The notes beneath the pieces were generated by a model, which did not search any database, had not been told where the DNA came from, and worked only from the letters and a program-made list of their open reading frames with translations. A DNA stretch of 64,000 nucleotides from Asterella californica. Its lineage: Eukaryota > Streptophyta > Marchantiopsida > Marchantiales > Aytoniaceae. Where the stretch lies: NCBI GenBank assembly GCA_036924285.1, contig JAYKYS010000014.1, forward strand, positions 2,790,001-2,854,000. Direction: 5' to 3'. The position numbers and the translations under genes are program-made. Shown piece after piece: positions 31,011-43,400 of this stretch; positions within the stretch are counted from its first letter, which is position 1, and each line of letters opens with the position of its first letter.

Positions 31011-34000
31011 GGTTTGAGTTCGCACGCGGTGGCTAATTTTTCACTGTAGTTTTTTTTTTTCTCTCGTTAAGAGTGCGAGAGGTCAAGGCCCCAGTTGAGC
31101 TCTCTGTCTCAACGCGAAAGGTAAGTGATCGTAACAAAGTATGCTGGATAGTAGAATATTTTAAAATTCAAAATATAAAATATTTTATTTCTGTGGTTCT
31201 CAATGATCCAGGATTCACTTGATAATTTTGAAGTCGTCCGTATTCTTCCTGAGCTCATCATGGACTCATTTTGAAGCCCTTTCTCTTCTGCTCATTTCAC
31301 TATCAAGATGACAAAGTTCCATCAGATACTGCGATAATTACCACGTTGCTCAAATTTCTCAGAGGTCCCCGCCAGTGTCGAACTTACTTAACAATGATTA
31401 AAACTGATTAGCGGGAGATCCCCACCGCTAATATAGCGGTAGTTGTGGTTTAACGTAATTAGCGTTTACCACTAGTAACATCCTTCTATATTCCAGAAAG
31501 AGCCCTCGCAGCAGTGAGGACCGGCGCCATTGTATTACTGCCATGCTCACAGCGGCTTGTTCCGGGCCGGTCACAAGAAGAGTTTCAAAAATAACTGCCT
31601 TATTTGGAAGTATCCAGACACGTCGGGGCCAAAACCACCGCCGTCAATAGTAAGAGCTGCTTAGAATTTGACGTGGACGTAAATGCGCCGAAAGTGGAAA
31701 CATCAGTACAGACTGCGTTACATGGTCCCAGCAGCAGACTGGAGATGGGTGAACCCTACATCTGGTGGACGAAGTTGGACCTCCGGAACTCCCAGCCGTC
31801 ATTGGTCTCTTTTCTGGTCATGGTCACTGGTCACCTCACGACGTGTAAGAGCCAGAAAAGCAGTCCGCACTTTGCTTTTCCAACCCCCTATTTATGCATC
31901 CACCGTATCTCCTTGAAAGTTAATCCCCCTTCTCTTCTTCTCACGTCTTTACACGCAAGTTCCGACTTTCCGGTGTGGGCGAGTTTTCCCGGAGAATAAA
32001 ATTGAGTGCGAGATTTCCTTTCCTCCCATTCCAGATTCGACCGAACCTTCTACGGATCCCAGCCACCCTCTGCTCGGCATGTTAAGCCGCCGACCGGCGC
32101 CACCAGCGACCAAACTCAACTTATGGCCAACGTGGTGGGACTTTCAGCGGCAATACCGTCAAAGTCTGATCAACTTTTCGCGTCATGCCGGCTCACGTAT
32201 GAAACGGTTTCTCATGACAAGCGGCCGGCGACAAGCATTGGCGTGCTACATCACGTGCCCATCGCTGGCCAGTTACGGCAGGTCATGAGGCTACTGGCAG
32301 ATATAGCCATCGAGGAAATAATAATAGCCGTTGATGCAAACGACGTTACAGCAAGCGGACCTGCCAAAAATTGTCCAAATAACGTGTACAGCAAGGAAAC
32401 GCTGCTAGAGCTTTTCATGTACAGACCATGAAAGGTACTGTAACTGCCAGGCGCATGACCAAGCAAACATACCACAGTTTCAGTTGTCACAGTTACGATC
32501 AAGAAGTTCAACTCATCCTTCCGTATCAGATCTCGCTTGTCCGGCTGTGGTCGTCGCACGAATGGACTTTTGAGTAATCCTTTTGAAACTGTACACGGAA
32601 AGTGAAGAAGGTTCGCGGTCACGAAAATTCGAACGAGGGAAACAAAGTAAAAGAAGCACCCACTAGAAGATCATGCTCAACAAGATGAGAGTTCAAAAGA
32701 AGTTCTGGATGAGCGGACGGGAACCATGAACTCCGGAGTTGACACTTACTATGTATGGTGAGTTTGCACGAAAACAAAACCCAGTAGGCAGCTGGTCATA
32801 GTTACAGTACAGTAACAGTAGTATTAGTTGCCCTACACTCATCAGTCATCAAGCAAAGATACAGGAAGTTGTCGGGTGGATGCTATGCATTCGCCTCTCA
32901 TTTTGATCATACAAGTTAAGAGAGACCTACCACGAGTTATCAATGTGTCATCCGGTGTAAGAAACTGACCTTTTTGTGTCACATCCAGTCAGGTTTGTGG
33001 TTAACCATGGTCAGCTTCTAAACATGTGATTTCCTTAGAAACAGCTACCAGGTTCGGAGTTTAGACTGGGTATTCATAGTATTATAGAATCCTTTCGTTT
33101 ACTTATTTGCTTATTCGCCTCTTTCATCTTCAGATGGAGAGTGCAGCAAGTCTAATTTATTATTTAATTATTTTATCAAAAATAGATAATAAAATTATAT
33201 ATTTTGTTAGCAAGCTCTTACATTTATAGTTCGTATTATTTACGCATTACGCATTTGGTTTATGGATTATGTCTTGATCTGCATGTAAATCTAGGGTTAT
33301 CATTTAATAATCAAAATTAATTTTTAATTTTTTATATTTTAATATATATTTTTCATAACATTTACATAACATTTTACATCTTTTCTGATAAAAGAACACT
33401 TACATCTCCAAAGGCGGTTGGGATCCTCTTAGGAGTACTATGGTCTACTGTTGTAATAATTCGAATACTTATTTCAGTTTGCAGTTTGTATTTCAATAAT
33501 TTAATTATAAACTCTAAAAGTTTTCCACCTCGAAGAAAGTGGATCCCTTCCATATAAAGTATGTCAATATCTAATTTATCAGTAATGTTGTCAAATCACA
33601 AACATGTTCGAAAATTCGTTGGAGATGGAAAACAAACGACAATTTATGATCCAATGAAATAGAAAGAGTTGGATCTCGGCAGATAATTAAAATTGTCTCC
33701 AACTATTTTGGTGTCTTAGCAGCCATCTCCCATCTAATGACGCCGCTTGGAGTGATTTTTCCTTACCTAACAAGTACACGTTTTTACAAGAAATGAAGAT
33801 CTATAAAAATGATAAAGAAATATAACGACATTCAAACATGTATTCATAAAGTCGAAAGTTTAGCTGGTATATTATTTTGACGACAATGGGTCCACAACAA
33901 GCATCAAACTTTGTACTTCTCTAGTTTCTATATGGGCCTTTAAGTCTAGACGTGTGTTCTCTAAATGAAATTTGTGCGTGTCAGAAAGTGGAGAATAGTT

Positions 34001-35742
34001 ATCAAATGCCACGTTTAATCGGCAAAAAAGAGTGCTTGCTGCAATTTTATAACCATAATGTCGAGCACGGTAGAAATTATTCTTTTCTTCTTTTGTTTCA
34101 CCTATTTTTGCTTTAGGTAACATTATTTCAGAAATTTATTTGCTCCCACCTATAATATGTATGTCGGTGTGACACCACTTCTCTTAAAATTGCATTACTT
34201 GACACACGTCCCTGACTGTCAATAGCAAGTTTAGCAGTTTTATCACGATGTGAAGACATAACACAAGTCAAATAAGATATCGCAAGTGTTGATAATATGC
34301 TGTACATACATTTTGAACTGAACATTATGTGGAAATACATGGAGTACTGTTGAAATGCACATCTCGTCTTCAGATGATGTGACACTTTAGCCTGTTGAAC
34401 TTGTTGTAGCTAATCAATGGTATGGTCAAGTAATGCAATTTTATGAGGAGTGGAGTCAAGTCTGACAAACGTATAAAGAGTAACGTTAAAATATATTTCA
34501 ACATTGTTTTAATTCCACTAGACTGCATTAGATTGTAGTTATATCTCAACCTGCGTCCCATCTAGCTCCCAGAAGTTCAACTAGCAATTATTTATGAAGA
34601 TGAAACTTTCATAAAATCCTGACACCCATAAATATCTGCAGTGTTAAAAGAAAAAAATTTATTCCCTTTCTTGTCTCACGACAGATGAGTCTTTACTGTT
34701 ATGCATTTGCATAATTCATTTTTGTATAACTTATCATCGATTTCTGAGAAATAAGAAACAGCAAAGTATATGATTTTGGTATTCCTCTTTAAACAAAAAT
34801 ACTCTATAACCTCGTGGACAGTGTCCATATTTAAACTCTACCTATTTCTTCAGTGAAACTTGCGAGATATGATATATCACAAATCAATTTATTTTCAAAA
34901 TTAACTCTAACTAATTAAACACAACATATGCAATAAGCGCTACCACTGTATGATGGAAAATTCAGCTCTTCAGATTAATTCCCTTCTCAGGTTCTCACCG
35001 TGCTCACGTTCTCTTCTTCACCAAAAGCACATAGCCTCACAATTCCACTAGAAGCCCAGCAACTTGTTTCCAAATACCCAGCTGAATTAATAATATATAA
35101 TTCATAAAACTTCAGTGCTGTAACTCACCCACCCAGTTTACTTAGTGATTTTATCCAAATTTAATATTCGATTGCGATAAAAGAAAATGCATAATATCGC
35201 ATTAAACTGGATGCGTATCTACTTCTTCTTTCATCTTTTGTGAGAACACTTAAACCCATAGCCTCTGTATTTAGGCTTGCGAAGCAGGAGATGTTCATTC
35301 TGCATCATGACTTTATGTTTGAGAAAAAACCCTAAAAATACAAACAAAGGCAGCAGCATTCCGAAAGCCCCACGGCAAAAAGAAACTCAAATAATTGAGT
35401 TGTGTGACTAACCAAAGTTTCATCATAAAAACAAAACACTATAATTTTACTGTCCAAGTTCAGATGAATTGGTTGAGGGATCAAATAACAGACTTGCTCA
35501 ATATAATATACATACAACATGAAGTTCTGGCGGAATTTTTTGCCCATAGTTTGTTCATAACTGTTATACAAGCAATTTTATACTAAATTAATTTAAAATT
35601 AAACTTAATTATAAATATTAAACGTTAAATGCATCTAGACTTACGAGGTGGTCCAGACTTAACCCATAGTGGAAGTGCAGAAAATGCACTTTAGAAAATA
35701 CACATACAAGAAGATAACAAAAATAAATAATTTATTGAGATA

Positions 35743-35793
35743 TTAATTTATTATCTAACTCTTCTTAAACTAAAAAATTAGATAATAAATTAA
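35743..35793. repeat. Short palindromic AT-rich repeat, copy 2 (perfect 16-bp arms)
   Basis: TTAATTTATTATCTAA (35743-35758) and its exact reverse complement TTAGATAATAAATTAA (35778-35793) enclose a 19-base centre. Confidence 0.75.
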
Positions 35794-37007
35794 ACTTTTA
35801 CATATTTGCATCCTCCATCGAGGTGAATATGCACCGATGCTAATGTAACTTGCTCATAACTTTATTACGTAAACAGTTATAGATTCTCCACATAACTGTC
35901 CGAGGAGAAATTACAGTTCAAAAATTCAATTCATTTTCTACATTCAGCAACGGCTAGCTCTGCTTTCGATACTCGACTCTTTTTACAGAGTACGTAATGG
36001 CAAACTTTTGGGGGGGTCTTAAGAGACGTCCTAACGAGTAAATTAATAAGAAGTTAACGTTTAAAGCTATTACCAGTACTATGAAAAGTAAAACAGAGAG
36101 ACATGCTAGAAACTTTATTATAATTACCATAGTGGTCTGAACAGTTCGTTCTTCGCTTTTGGCTGTTGGAGGCCGTGATAGAAAAAGGAAAGGAAGAAAA
36201 GAGCCAATCAAGTCAGAGAGGGACCACCATATCAAATCTTTGTCAATCCTACTAATAAAGTATAAACTACTGAGATACTTATAGAAGAGCCTTTACTGTT
36301 CACAAATATCAAAAAGGAAGAAGATGCAATGCAGCTGTACAAAAATGGAATAGCCACTAAGCTCTCAAAGAATAGACACACCTCAAATTCTGAGTTTTAC
36401 TCAAGAGATCGTGGGTGCATTTTTTGCTACTCCATTCACATGTTCAAGAGATACTAAGGACGTGTATGTTTCTTTATATTCTTTCTCTTATCTGTACAGA
36501 CCACTAGGAAGTCCAACAAGAACAGGAATATCTAAACATTAACATCATAAAGGAAGTAAGCATGAAATATCTTCCCTATTGGTAAAGTTGTGAATTCTGG
36601 ATATGGGTGTAGTAATACCTTGCTAATAGTAAACTATGTTTTGAAATACAATCAAATCTCAAAATAAGCTAGATAAACATATATGTTATGTGAAAAGAAC
36701 AAGAGATGAGGAGATCTCACACTCCCAATGGTTGAGATCATGTCAAGAAAGTTGAAGAAACGTGAGAAGTCTGACCTAATCGTTAGAACCTTCCTTCCAT
36801 AAGGAAAAGAGCCTCTTAGGGAAGTTTGTGGAGGAGGGAAGGGTCCCGAAGATTCAAAACGGTTTCAAATCATACAACTTTGTTTTTTCCATCCTCCATA
36901 TCAAGTACCTAAAATTTGAACTTGCTCTCCCTGTTTCAGAAGGGTTTTAGATAATATAGGATATTCACTTTCTCTATTTTCTGATTGCGAGAGAAATATA
37001 TAAAGGC

Positions 37008-37057
37008 TTAATTTATTATCTAATTTTTCGTCAAGAAGGGTTAGGGAATAAAGTATA
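37008..37057. repeat. Short palindromic AT-rich repeat, copy 3
   Basis: The left arm TTAATTTATTATCTAA is identical to copy 2; the right arm (TTAGGGAATAAAGTATA) is degenerate. A longer neighbourhood, including TTATATCTTTTCTGATAA near 37200, has a relative near 33370, so the repeat unit may be larger. Confidence 0.6.
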
Positions 37058-37594
37058 CGTTGATTTATAAACATATTTGTAGCACATGAATATATATTTC
37101 ATTTATGGATCTTTCTCATATCTCCAGGTCTGGTCATCATTTAATTTTTAAAGATAAGTTTGAATTTTTCCATTTTAGTATAGAATTTTCACATAATATT
37201 TATATCTTTTCTGATAACAGTAAGCGAGCAAAAATTTTCCAAATCTGACATTGCATGCATATAATATCATCCATGCACACTCAGAAGGCCCGAGGGTTTT
37301 TGATTAATTAATTTTCTAATTTTCACGTACAAAAAAGTCAGAAAATAAATTCATATGTAAACTAAATTGATGAGATTTTGTTAACAAGTTCGTATACTTA
37401 TGTTTTTAACAGCGCGTGAGTGTGTGGTCCATTTATAAGGAATTTCTGGATCAACTCGCAACTCCAAAAGTTCGTCTCCGTTTGCACGTTGGGGATGTTT
37501 ATTCACTAGGGAGTTTTTGCTTTTGCTATGCGGTAGTATAGCTATACGTCTATTGTGAAAACCAAAAAGAAAGAGAGTAAATTTTTGGTCGTAT

Positions 37595-37604
37595 AGCGAA
37601 ACGC
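37595..37604. repeat. Target site duplication of the TIR element (partner 38165-38174)
   Basis: AGCGAAACGC is present as a perfect 10-bp direct repeat directly outside both terminal inverted repeats. Confidence 0.85.
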
Positions 37605-38164
37605 CAGCTATATACTTGACTGGCCCCATGCGCGCAAATACTCTCTTGACAGGCCCCGTGCGCGATATACGTTACTTTACAAGACCCTTTACCAGGTACA
37701 GACAGTCTGTGACTGCCAGCGTGGCATTCTAGTCTGACATGGTAGTCAGCCGATCATCTAGGGTGACGTATCTCGAGTTTACATTGCATTGCGTGACATA
37801 CGTGGGTGTTAGTGAGTTTTTGTATGATGACATGGACGCCATGGTTTATGTACAGGGTGACAAGGATCTCACCATGAGTGCGTGGCAAGAAGACGCCGCT
37901 GTGTCTACTCAGCAAGAATTCAGGATCACGCCCCCGCCTACATGTCATCTCAACATGTCTTTTTGTCACACACTCACTTACATCTCCTGTCAGTATGTCC
38001 TTCTAGTCACGTAAGCATACTAGCTACCACGTCAGACTCGAATGCCAAGCTGACGGTCACACACTGTCTGTACCCGGTAAGAGAACCTGTCAAGTAGTGT
38101 TTATCGCGCACGGGCCCTGTCAAGAGAGTATTTGCGCGCATGGGGCCAGTCAAGTATATAGCTG
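37605..38164. mobile_element. 560-bp non-autonomous TIR element (Mutator-like MITE or foldback) with 10-bp TSD
   Basis: Both ends read inward CAGCTATATACTTGACTGGC. The terminal inverted repeats are about 140 bp (37605-37745 and 38024-38164), identical over the first 49 bases or so and then about 80-85 percent. Each arm holds two related subrepeats of about 30 bp (CTTGACTGGCCCCATGCGCG and CTTGACAGGCCCCGTGCGCG). The element is flanked by a perfect direct repeat AGCGAAACGC (37595-37604 and 38165-38174). Long TIRs with a 9-11 bp target duplication are typical of Mutator-like elements. The 278-bp centre shows no transposase. Confidence 0.85.
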
Positions 38165-39195
38165 AGCGAAACGCATATATGGAATCTTGGTGAAAGTTGG
38201 AAAGAGAAGAACAGCGAGACTGGATGGATGGAGTCGTTGTGAAAACCCGAAAAAGAAAACGAAGATCCAGAAAAATCGCCACCGAATAGCCACGCAATTC
38301 CACTGCAAGCGTGAATACTTGTTCTACCTCGTGTGTGACTCGTAGTTCCACCTTGCGCGCTTCCAGCATGGAAAATGTCGTTCCCCTTGTGAACGTGGAC
38401 GGTAAGGAAAGATCTCAGGAAACCTCGAAGCAGGACCTGGACTTGAGGCTGGAGCTGAGCATCAGACTTTGGCTCCGTCATCTATCTCAGTTCACCCTTG
38501 TCCTCAGGATCTTTCTTACCTCCTTCTTACTTCCGGAACCTTCGAAGATTCCCTACTTAGACCTCAAGTTCTCACAGGTCAACTGCATAGTGAAACTTAC
38601 ATTACACTGTTTCCTGCTCGATCGGTAGCGTTCTTCGACTTTCTTCTTCTTCCTCCTCCTGTATCGTGGTAGATTTTGATTCTTGCGTGGCAGTCTACTC
38701 AAAAGCTTGGAGAATCACGTACTCCATTTCCACCACATGTCGAACAAGGCCACTGGCCGTCTCCAGTCCATCATGGCCGTTTCAGATGAACTCTCATCTC
38801 TCAGGACCAATCCGCTTCCTTCGTGCATGGCAAGCAGGAAAGTTTCATGTCGTTTCTTCCTTGCCTGGATAAGGTACTATTTGCAGCTTACGACGGCAGT
38901 CATTATTATGAATGTTAACAAAGTTATGTCCGGTTCAAGGGGGAAGACTCGACTGTGAGTCGTCATTGGGGAGCTTGGATAAGGGTTTGACTATGCAGTT
39001 ATTGCAGCAATTGCGTTCCTCTTTTGGGCGAGAACTACAGTACAGTAACTGCATTCTCGGTCTACTGGGTGGCAAGAAATTCCAAAATGGAAATCAATCT
39101 TGTTTCGGACCCAAACTCTGTCGAGCTGCCCCAATTCTAGCGGCTTTGGGGTCTACAGTTGAAGTTTGAACTTGACGCGCGACCAGCGGAACCCT

Positions 39196-39244
39196 CTACT
39201 ATCTACACCGCCCAGGCGCCCCTTCTGGGCGGTGTTGATAGTAG
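39196..39244. repeat. G+C-rich hairpin with 20-bp arms and related direct repeats
   Basis: Arm CTACTATCTACACCGCCCAG (39196-39215) pairs with CTGGGCGGTGTTGATAGTAG (39225-39244) at 19 of 20 positions across a 9-base loop. The right arm and what follows (GGTGTTGATAGTAGAACGAG, then TTCGCGAATGGAAC) recur at 39304-39351. It could be a small transposon end or a transcribed hairpin. Confidence 0.8.
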
Positions 39245-40177
39245 AACGAGGAAGGTCTGTCTGTGTCTATCTGAAGAGCTTCGCGAATGGAACAGACGGC
39301 CAGCGGTGTCGATAGTAGAACGAGTCTGTCTATCTATTCGCGAATGGAACCGAGGGACTTCTGCACTTAAAGGGAAGTGTGGAACTTGAGAGTACGTGAC
39401 AGCGTATAAAGCCATTGAGTTGAAACATCGAGCGGTTGATAGAGAGAGCGATGAGATAAACAGCGTTTCGGGTTTGAGTTGATTCGATTTCTGATTTTAG
39501 TAGTTCCGCGTACTCCTTGACGTAGTTTTTTGTGCCAAATCCTGCCTTGGAACAGTAGGAGTGTGTATAGCAGAAGGGTGCAACTCTTTGTGTTTTTCAT
39601 TCTCAGATCTCTTCTCCAGCGAGCAAAAGTGAAAGCACTGAAGCTTATGGGGTTGGCAGCAGAAGACACCAGCAACCAGATCAGCCGTTTTCGACCATAA
39701 TTTCCGCATCTTCTCCTCCTTGTCCTTTGGGTAGAGATTTACCTAATGAAAATCTGTCAAAGACCGTTGTCACCAGGTTTTATTCACTCACGAATACTGT
39801 TTCGTAACACCTAAAACCTTAAACCTAACATTTCATACTTGCCGTGCTCGCAATCCACGTTCTATATTTAGGTGTTTCTGGCCTTCCCGCATCCGAATCC
39901 CCTGTGTCCCTGGAGGCACGGGCTTCGAAATTGACGTCAAGTTCACTTCCTAGTCGAGCACTACTCATGGTCTTCTCACCTCTTCAACACCTGACCACAG
40001 AATTATGGCCATCGTAATCATTCATGATACATACGCAATTGCAGGATTAAAGACGACCTCACAACTAGTTCCATGGTGGCAAAGCGAACACGGGAAACGA
40101 GGTTCCGGGTCTTCAGCTCGGACTAATGATAAGCAGCCTTGTGTTTTTGGCAACATCGATAACACTTCATCAGGCAC

Positions 40178-40445
40178 TTCCAGGTGGATGGGTAAGGTAG
40201 TAAGGTGCTGCAGAAGTGCTTGTGTACAGATAACAAACTCTAAGGAGAACAAATTTGGCGACTACAAGTGAAAATGAGTATGATACTCAGTGCCGGTCTC
40301 TCCATTCTGCCTTCCAGGTGGATGGGTAAGGTAGTAAGGTGCTGCAGAAGTGCTTGTGTACAGATAACAAACTCTAAGGAGAACAAATTTGGCGACTACA
40401 AGTGAAAATGAGTACGATACTCAGTGGCGGTCTCTCCATTCTGCC
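40178..40445. repeat. 134-bp tandem duplication
   Basis: Units 40178-40311 and 40312-40445 both run from TTCCAGGTGGATGGGTAAGG to CTCCATTCTGCC, with two substitutions seen by eye. The length is not a multiple of three and no gene is evident. Confidence 0.93.
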
Positions 40446-43400
40446 ATCCTTCCTCCATCGACTTACTCACCAAGTGGATTCTCGATACTTTTAAGCCGCT
40501 GCTCTAGGCATCACTTCACCTTCGCTTACAGTGTCCTGTTTGAATTCAGTGGTATGCGCTATTCAATAAACGGTATATGAAGCGGTTCCAGCATTAAACT
40601 GTACTCTCCAGTACGACATACGTACACGTGAGATTATATCTCTGCCTCCGTTCCTCGCTCCCTACCGTCGGCAATGCAGTAAGCTGATTCCACAATCAAA
40701 GCGAAAACACTTGAAAAGGAAAAGAAGAAGACACGTGAGCACAGAACAGGACCGGAGACAAACGGTGCAACTTTCGTTCTCAACCGTTTGGCCTAATGCA
40801 TATGTGCACATGGAACCTCAGGAACACTGCCAAGATTCCCAAGAAATGTGATTCGGAAGCATTCGGAAGAGCTGAGTAGTCATTTGGAGCGACACAGCGC
40901 GGGACCCAACCCGACATACCACGTTGACATCTCGCGATCATATCACTTGGGAACAGGCAACGACAGGAGAGAAAACAGAGTCACGTGTGCAGACAGTGGA
41001 CGTCCTTTCCAGGTTCTAGGGTTCATGCATCTTGCGCTCTTACCCAGTCTCAATGCGGCAAAAAACAGTCCGCATATTCCCGATCGTATTCAGCGATCTA
41101 GTTCAATCCTCTCTGCTCATCTTCCTTCCGTGCTCGGTGGACTATTGCAAAATAAGCTTCTGCGACAGTGATATGGATCAGTGCAGGCGCAAATGCATAC
41201 AAATCTACCCTTCTCTTTGTTTCCTCTCACCTGGTCCTTTTATCGACGATGTACATTCTATGCATAAGGTCCTAGAAGAATGAGAATCTAGCTGCCAGCT
41301 GAATCCACTGCTACTGTTATTTACAGTCGGCAGATTCCTTGGTTCAAACTTCTAAAGCTCGAAGTTGCAGGCAGTTGGAGTATTTTATGTGCGGCGAGAG
41401 CTTGCGACGATCAGTTCTGTTCACACGGTCACAGTCTTCACTTGTTTATCTTGAGGGGAGTCCGAAGTGAGTGGCTTACCTTACTGGTCTTACAAATTTG
41501 CACTTGAGCTTTCTGCGATCATCGCGACCGCCTTTTGCAGTTCTCTTCTACTGTATGAGTGAAGTCTCGCGTGGTTACCAAGACCAGAACCCATCTTTAA
41601 GACGAGCTGTATTCTAAGGACGACGACTGCTGTCGAGGAGATCGAGCTTCTGGACCTTGTCCTGCAAGGTTATCTACCGGGAAACCTCAGTCTGGTTACT
41701 GAACTTTACTGGGTGGGCTATAGTGTATTTTTCATAGACCTTTTTTAACCCTCATGCACTCTCTAGAAGTTAATTTGAAAGAAGTCTTACTATCTTTTAT
41801 AGTTTTACCTGATTTATGTATATTCACTGAGATGCTGTGATACTACCAGAAAAGTGATGAACTCTCTATTACTGACAAAGTTTCAGCATAGAATTTCACG
41901 TGATAAGATTATATTGTACATATCTCCTGTCGCATGCATTCTAAAGCATTCCTATTATGGAGATTTCTGTGTAGCAAGCTTTCTTCTGTTTCGTCTCCTA
42001 CATATTTCTTCTATCATGTGCATTTTACGGAATAATAATAGTCGTGCTGCTGTTTGACTTTCCCATAGGGCTCCGAAGATATTTGTTTCTTCCGGAGTTG
42101 ATTCAATCTAGTTAGTGTATACTGTTTGAAACGCTTAGAATGCTTCATGATGCAATGAATTTAGTTCAGATTCTTTATTTATTCAAAATCTTATCTTGCC
42201 CAACAATCGATGCAGATGATAACTCATTGATTCACCTATCTGATCAGATCTTCTAAAACTTGTCTTTATCTCGGTTGTCTAGTGGCACCATAAACGACGT
42301 TGTCATGTTGCATACAACCAAGACCTTTGTAACAGGTGTACTTTCTTTTTCTACTTTCCACAAATATCTTGGACAGTAGTATATATCCCTTCATTGAAGT
42401 ATGCGCACTCTCAATACGGAATTCATGACGTATGATATCTTGTGAAAATTTTAGCAACCAACGATACATCAGACGTATGATTACAGATAGCGAGAGATGT
42501 CACTTAGAGGTACTCTTCACTTATAGTTTCATAACTGCAAAAGATGCACTTATAGTTTCAGAATTGCAGAAGAGAAACTGACGCATGTGAACTAGGGGTG
42601 GTAATAAGTGGGAGTTCCGGTCTGTGTGATGTTTCAGTTTCACAAATAGGGTTGGATGTTGAACTTATTTTTGACATAGAGGTTTTTGCCTGGTTATGTT
42701 GAGTTCCATGTTTGCAGTTTTTAGTACAATACACGCGAGGAAATCCTTGCTGGATATTTATCCATCTCCACATCATGAAACTTAGAACACAGTGCCGGGC
42801 GAACTCTGGAATTATCCTATACTGCAAAAACTGCACCACGCTCAGGGGTTCACAAACTGATGCGAAATGACGATAACTGTAAAAGGACAGTTTTGAAACT
42901 GTAGGTGCGAATGAGTCATTAGTCCGGTGTCTTCTCCCATGAAACAGGGATTTAATCTGAAACCTATAATCTAGGAATTAGTTAATTATCTGTACATATA
43001 CACAGGTGCCATTACGGTGTGAAAATTCACCTACATCGTGCCTTCTGCAAAAGGTATAAAAATCGTTTAGTTACCATTATATACTGAACTTATCAAAGTA
43101 AATATACGAACGAGGTGATTTGATCGTTTTCACCTGACTATTGAATGCGAAAATGTTCTGGAAGTTACACTACTTTATTGTTTCCGTACAAGTAAAAAGA
43201 GTAGAAAAGGAAGAAAAAAATGCATATTCCATCTTAGGGAAGTAAACACGGTGACGGGACTTCAGAGAATTCTTTTTCTCAACAATACCGTACGTTGAGG
43301 TCATGTATACAGTTTTAAAAGTTAAATGAATAAAGTGCCAAAATCTCCAAAGAATAAAAACTGCTAAAATTCTAATAAAAATGTACAAAAGATGAATTTC

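Larger units (their letters stand above)
29951..37604. other. AT-rich interval without supported genes
   Basis: I see short palindromic repeats (listed separately) and scattered short frames, such as plus-strand 31604-31999 and 32006-32431, with no recognisable domains. A more G+C-balanced patch at 31480-32640 could be an untranslated or regulatory region, but nothing in it is decisive. Confidence 0.55.

Noticed and set aside
31604..32431. Two neighbouring plus-strand frames of 131 and 141 codons
   Set aside because: No motif, no convincing starts or splice signals; composition alone does not support a gene.
35954..36235. Minus-strand 93-codon frame with a hydrophobic segment
   Set aside because: No ATG at its start and AT-rich DNA often yields hydrophobic frames.
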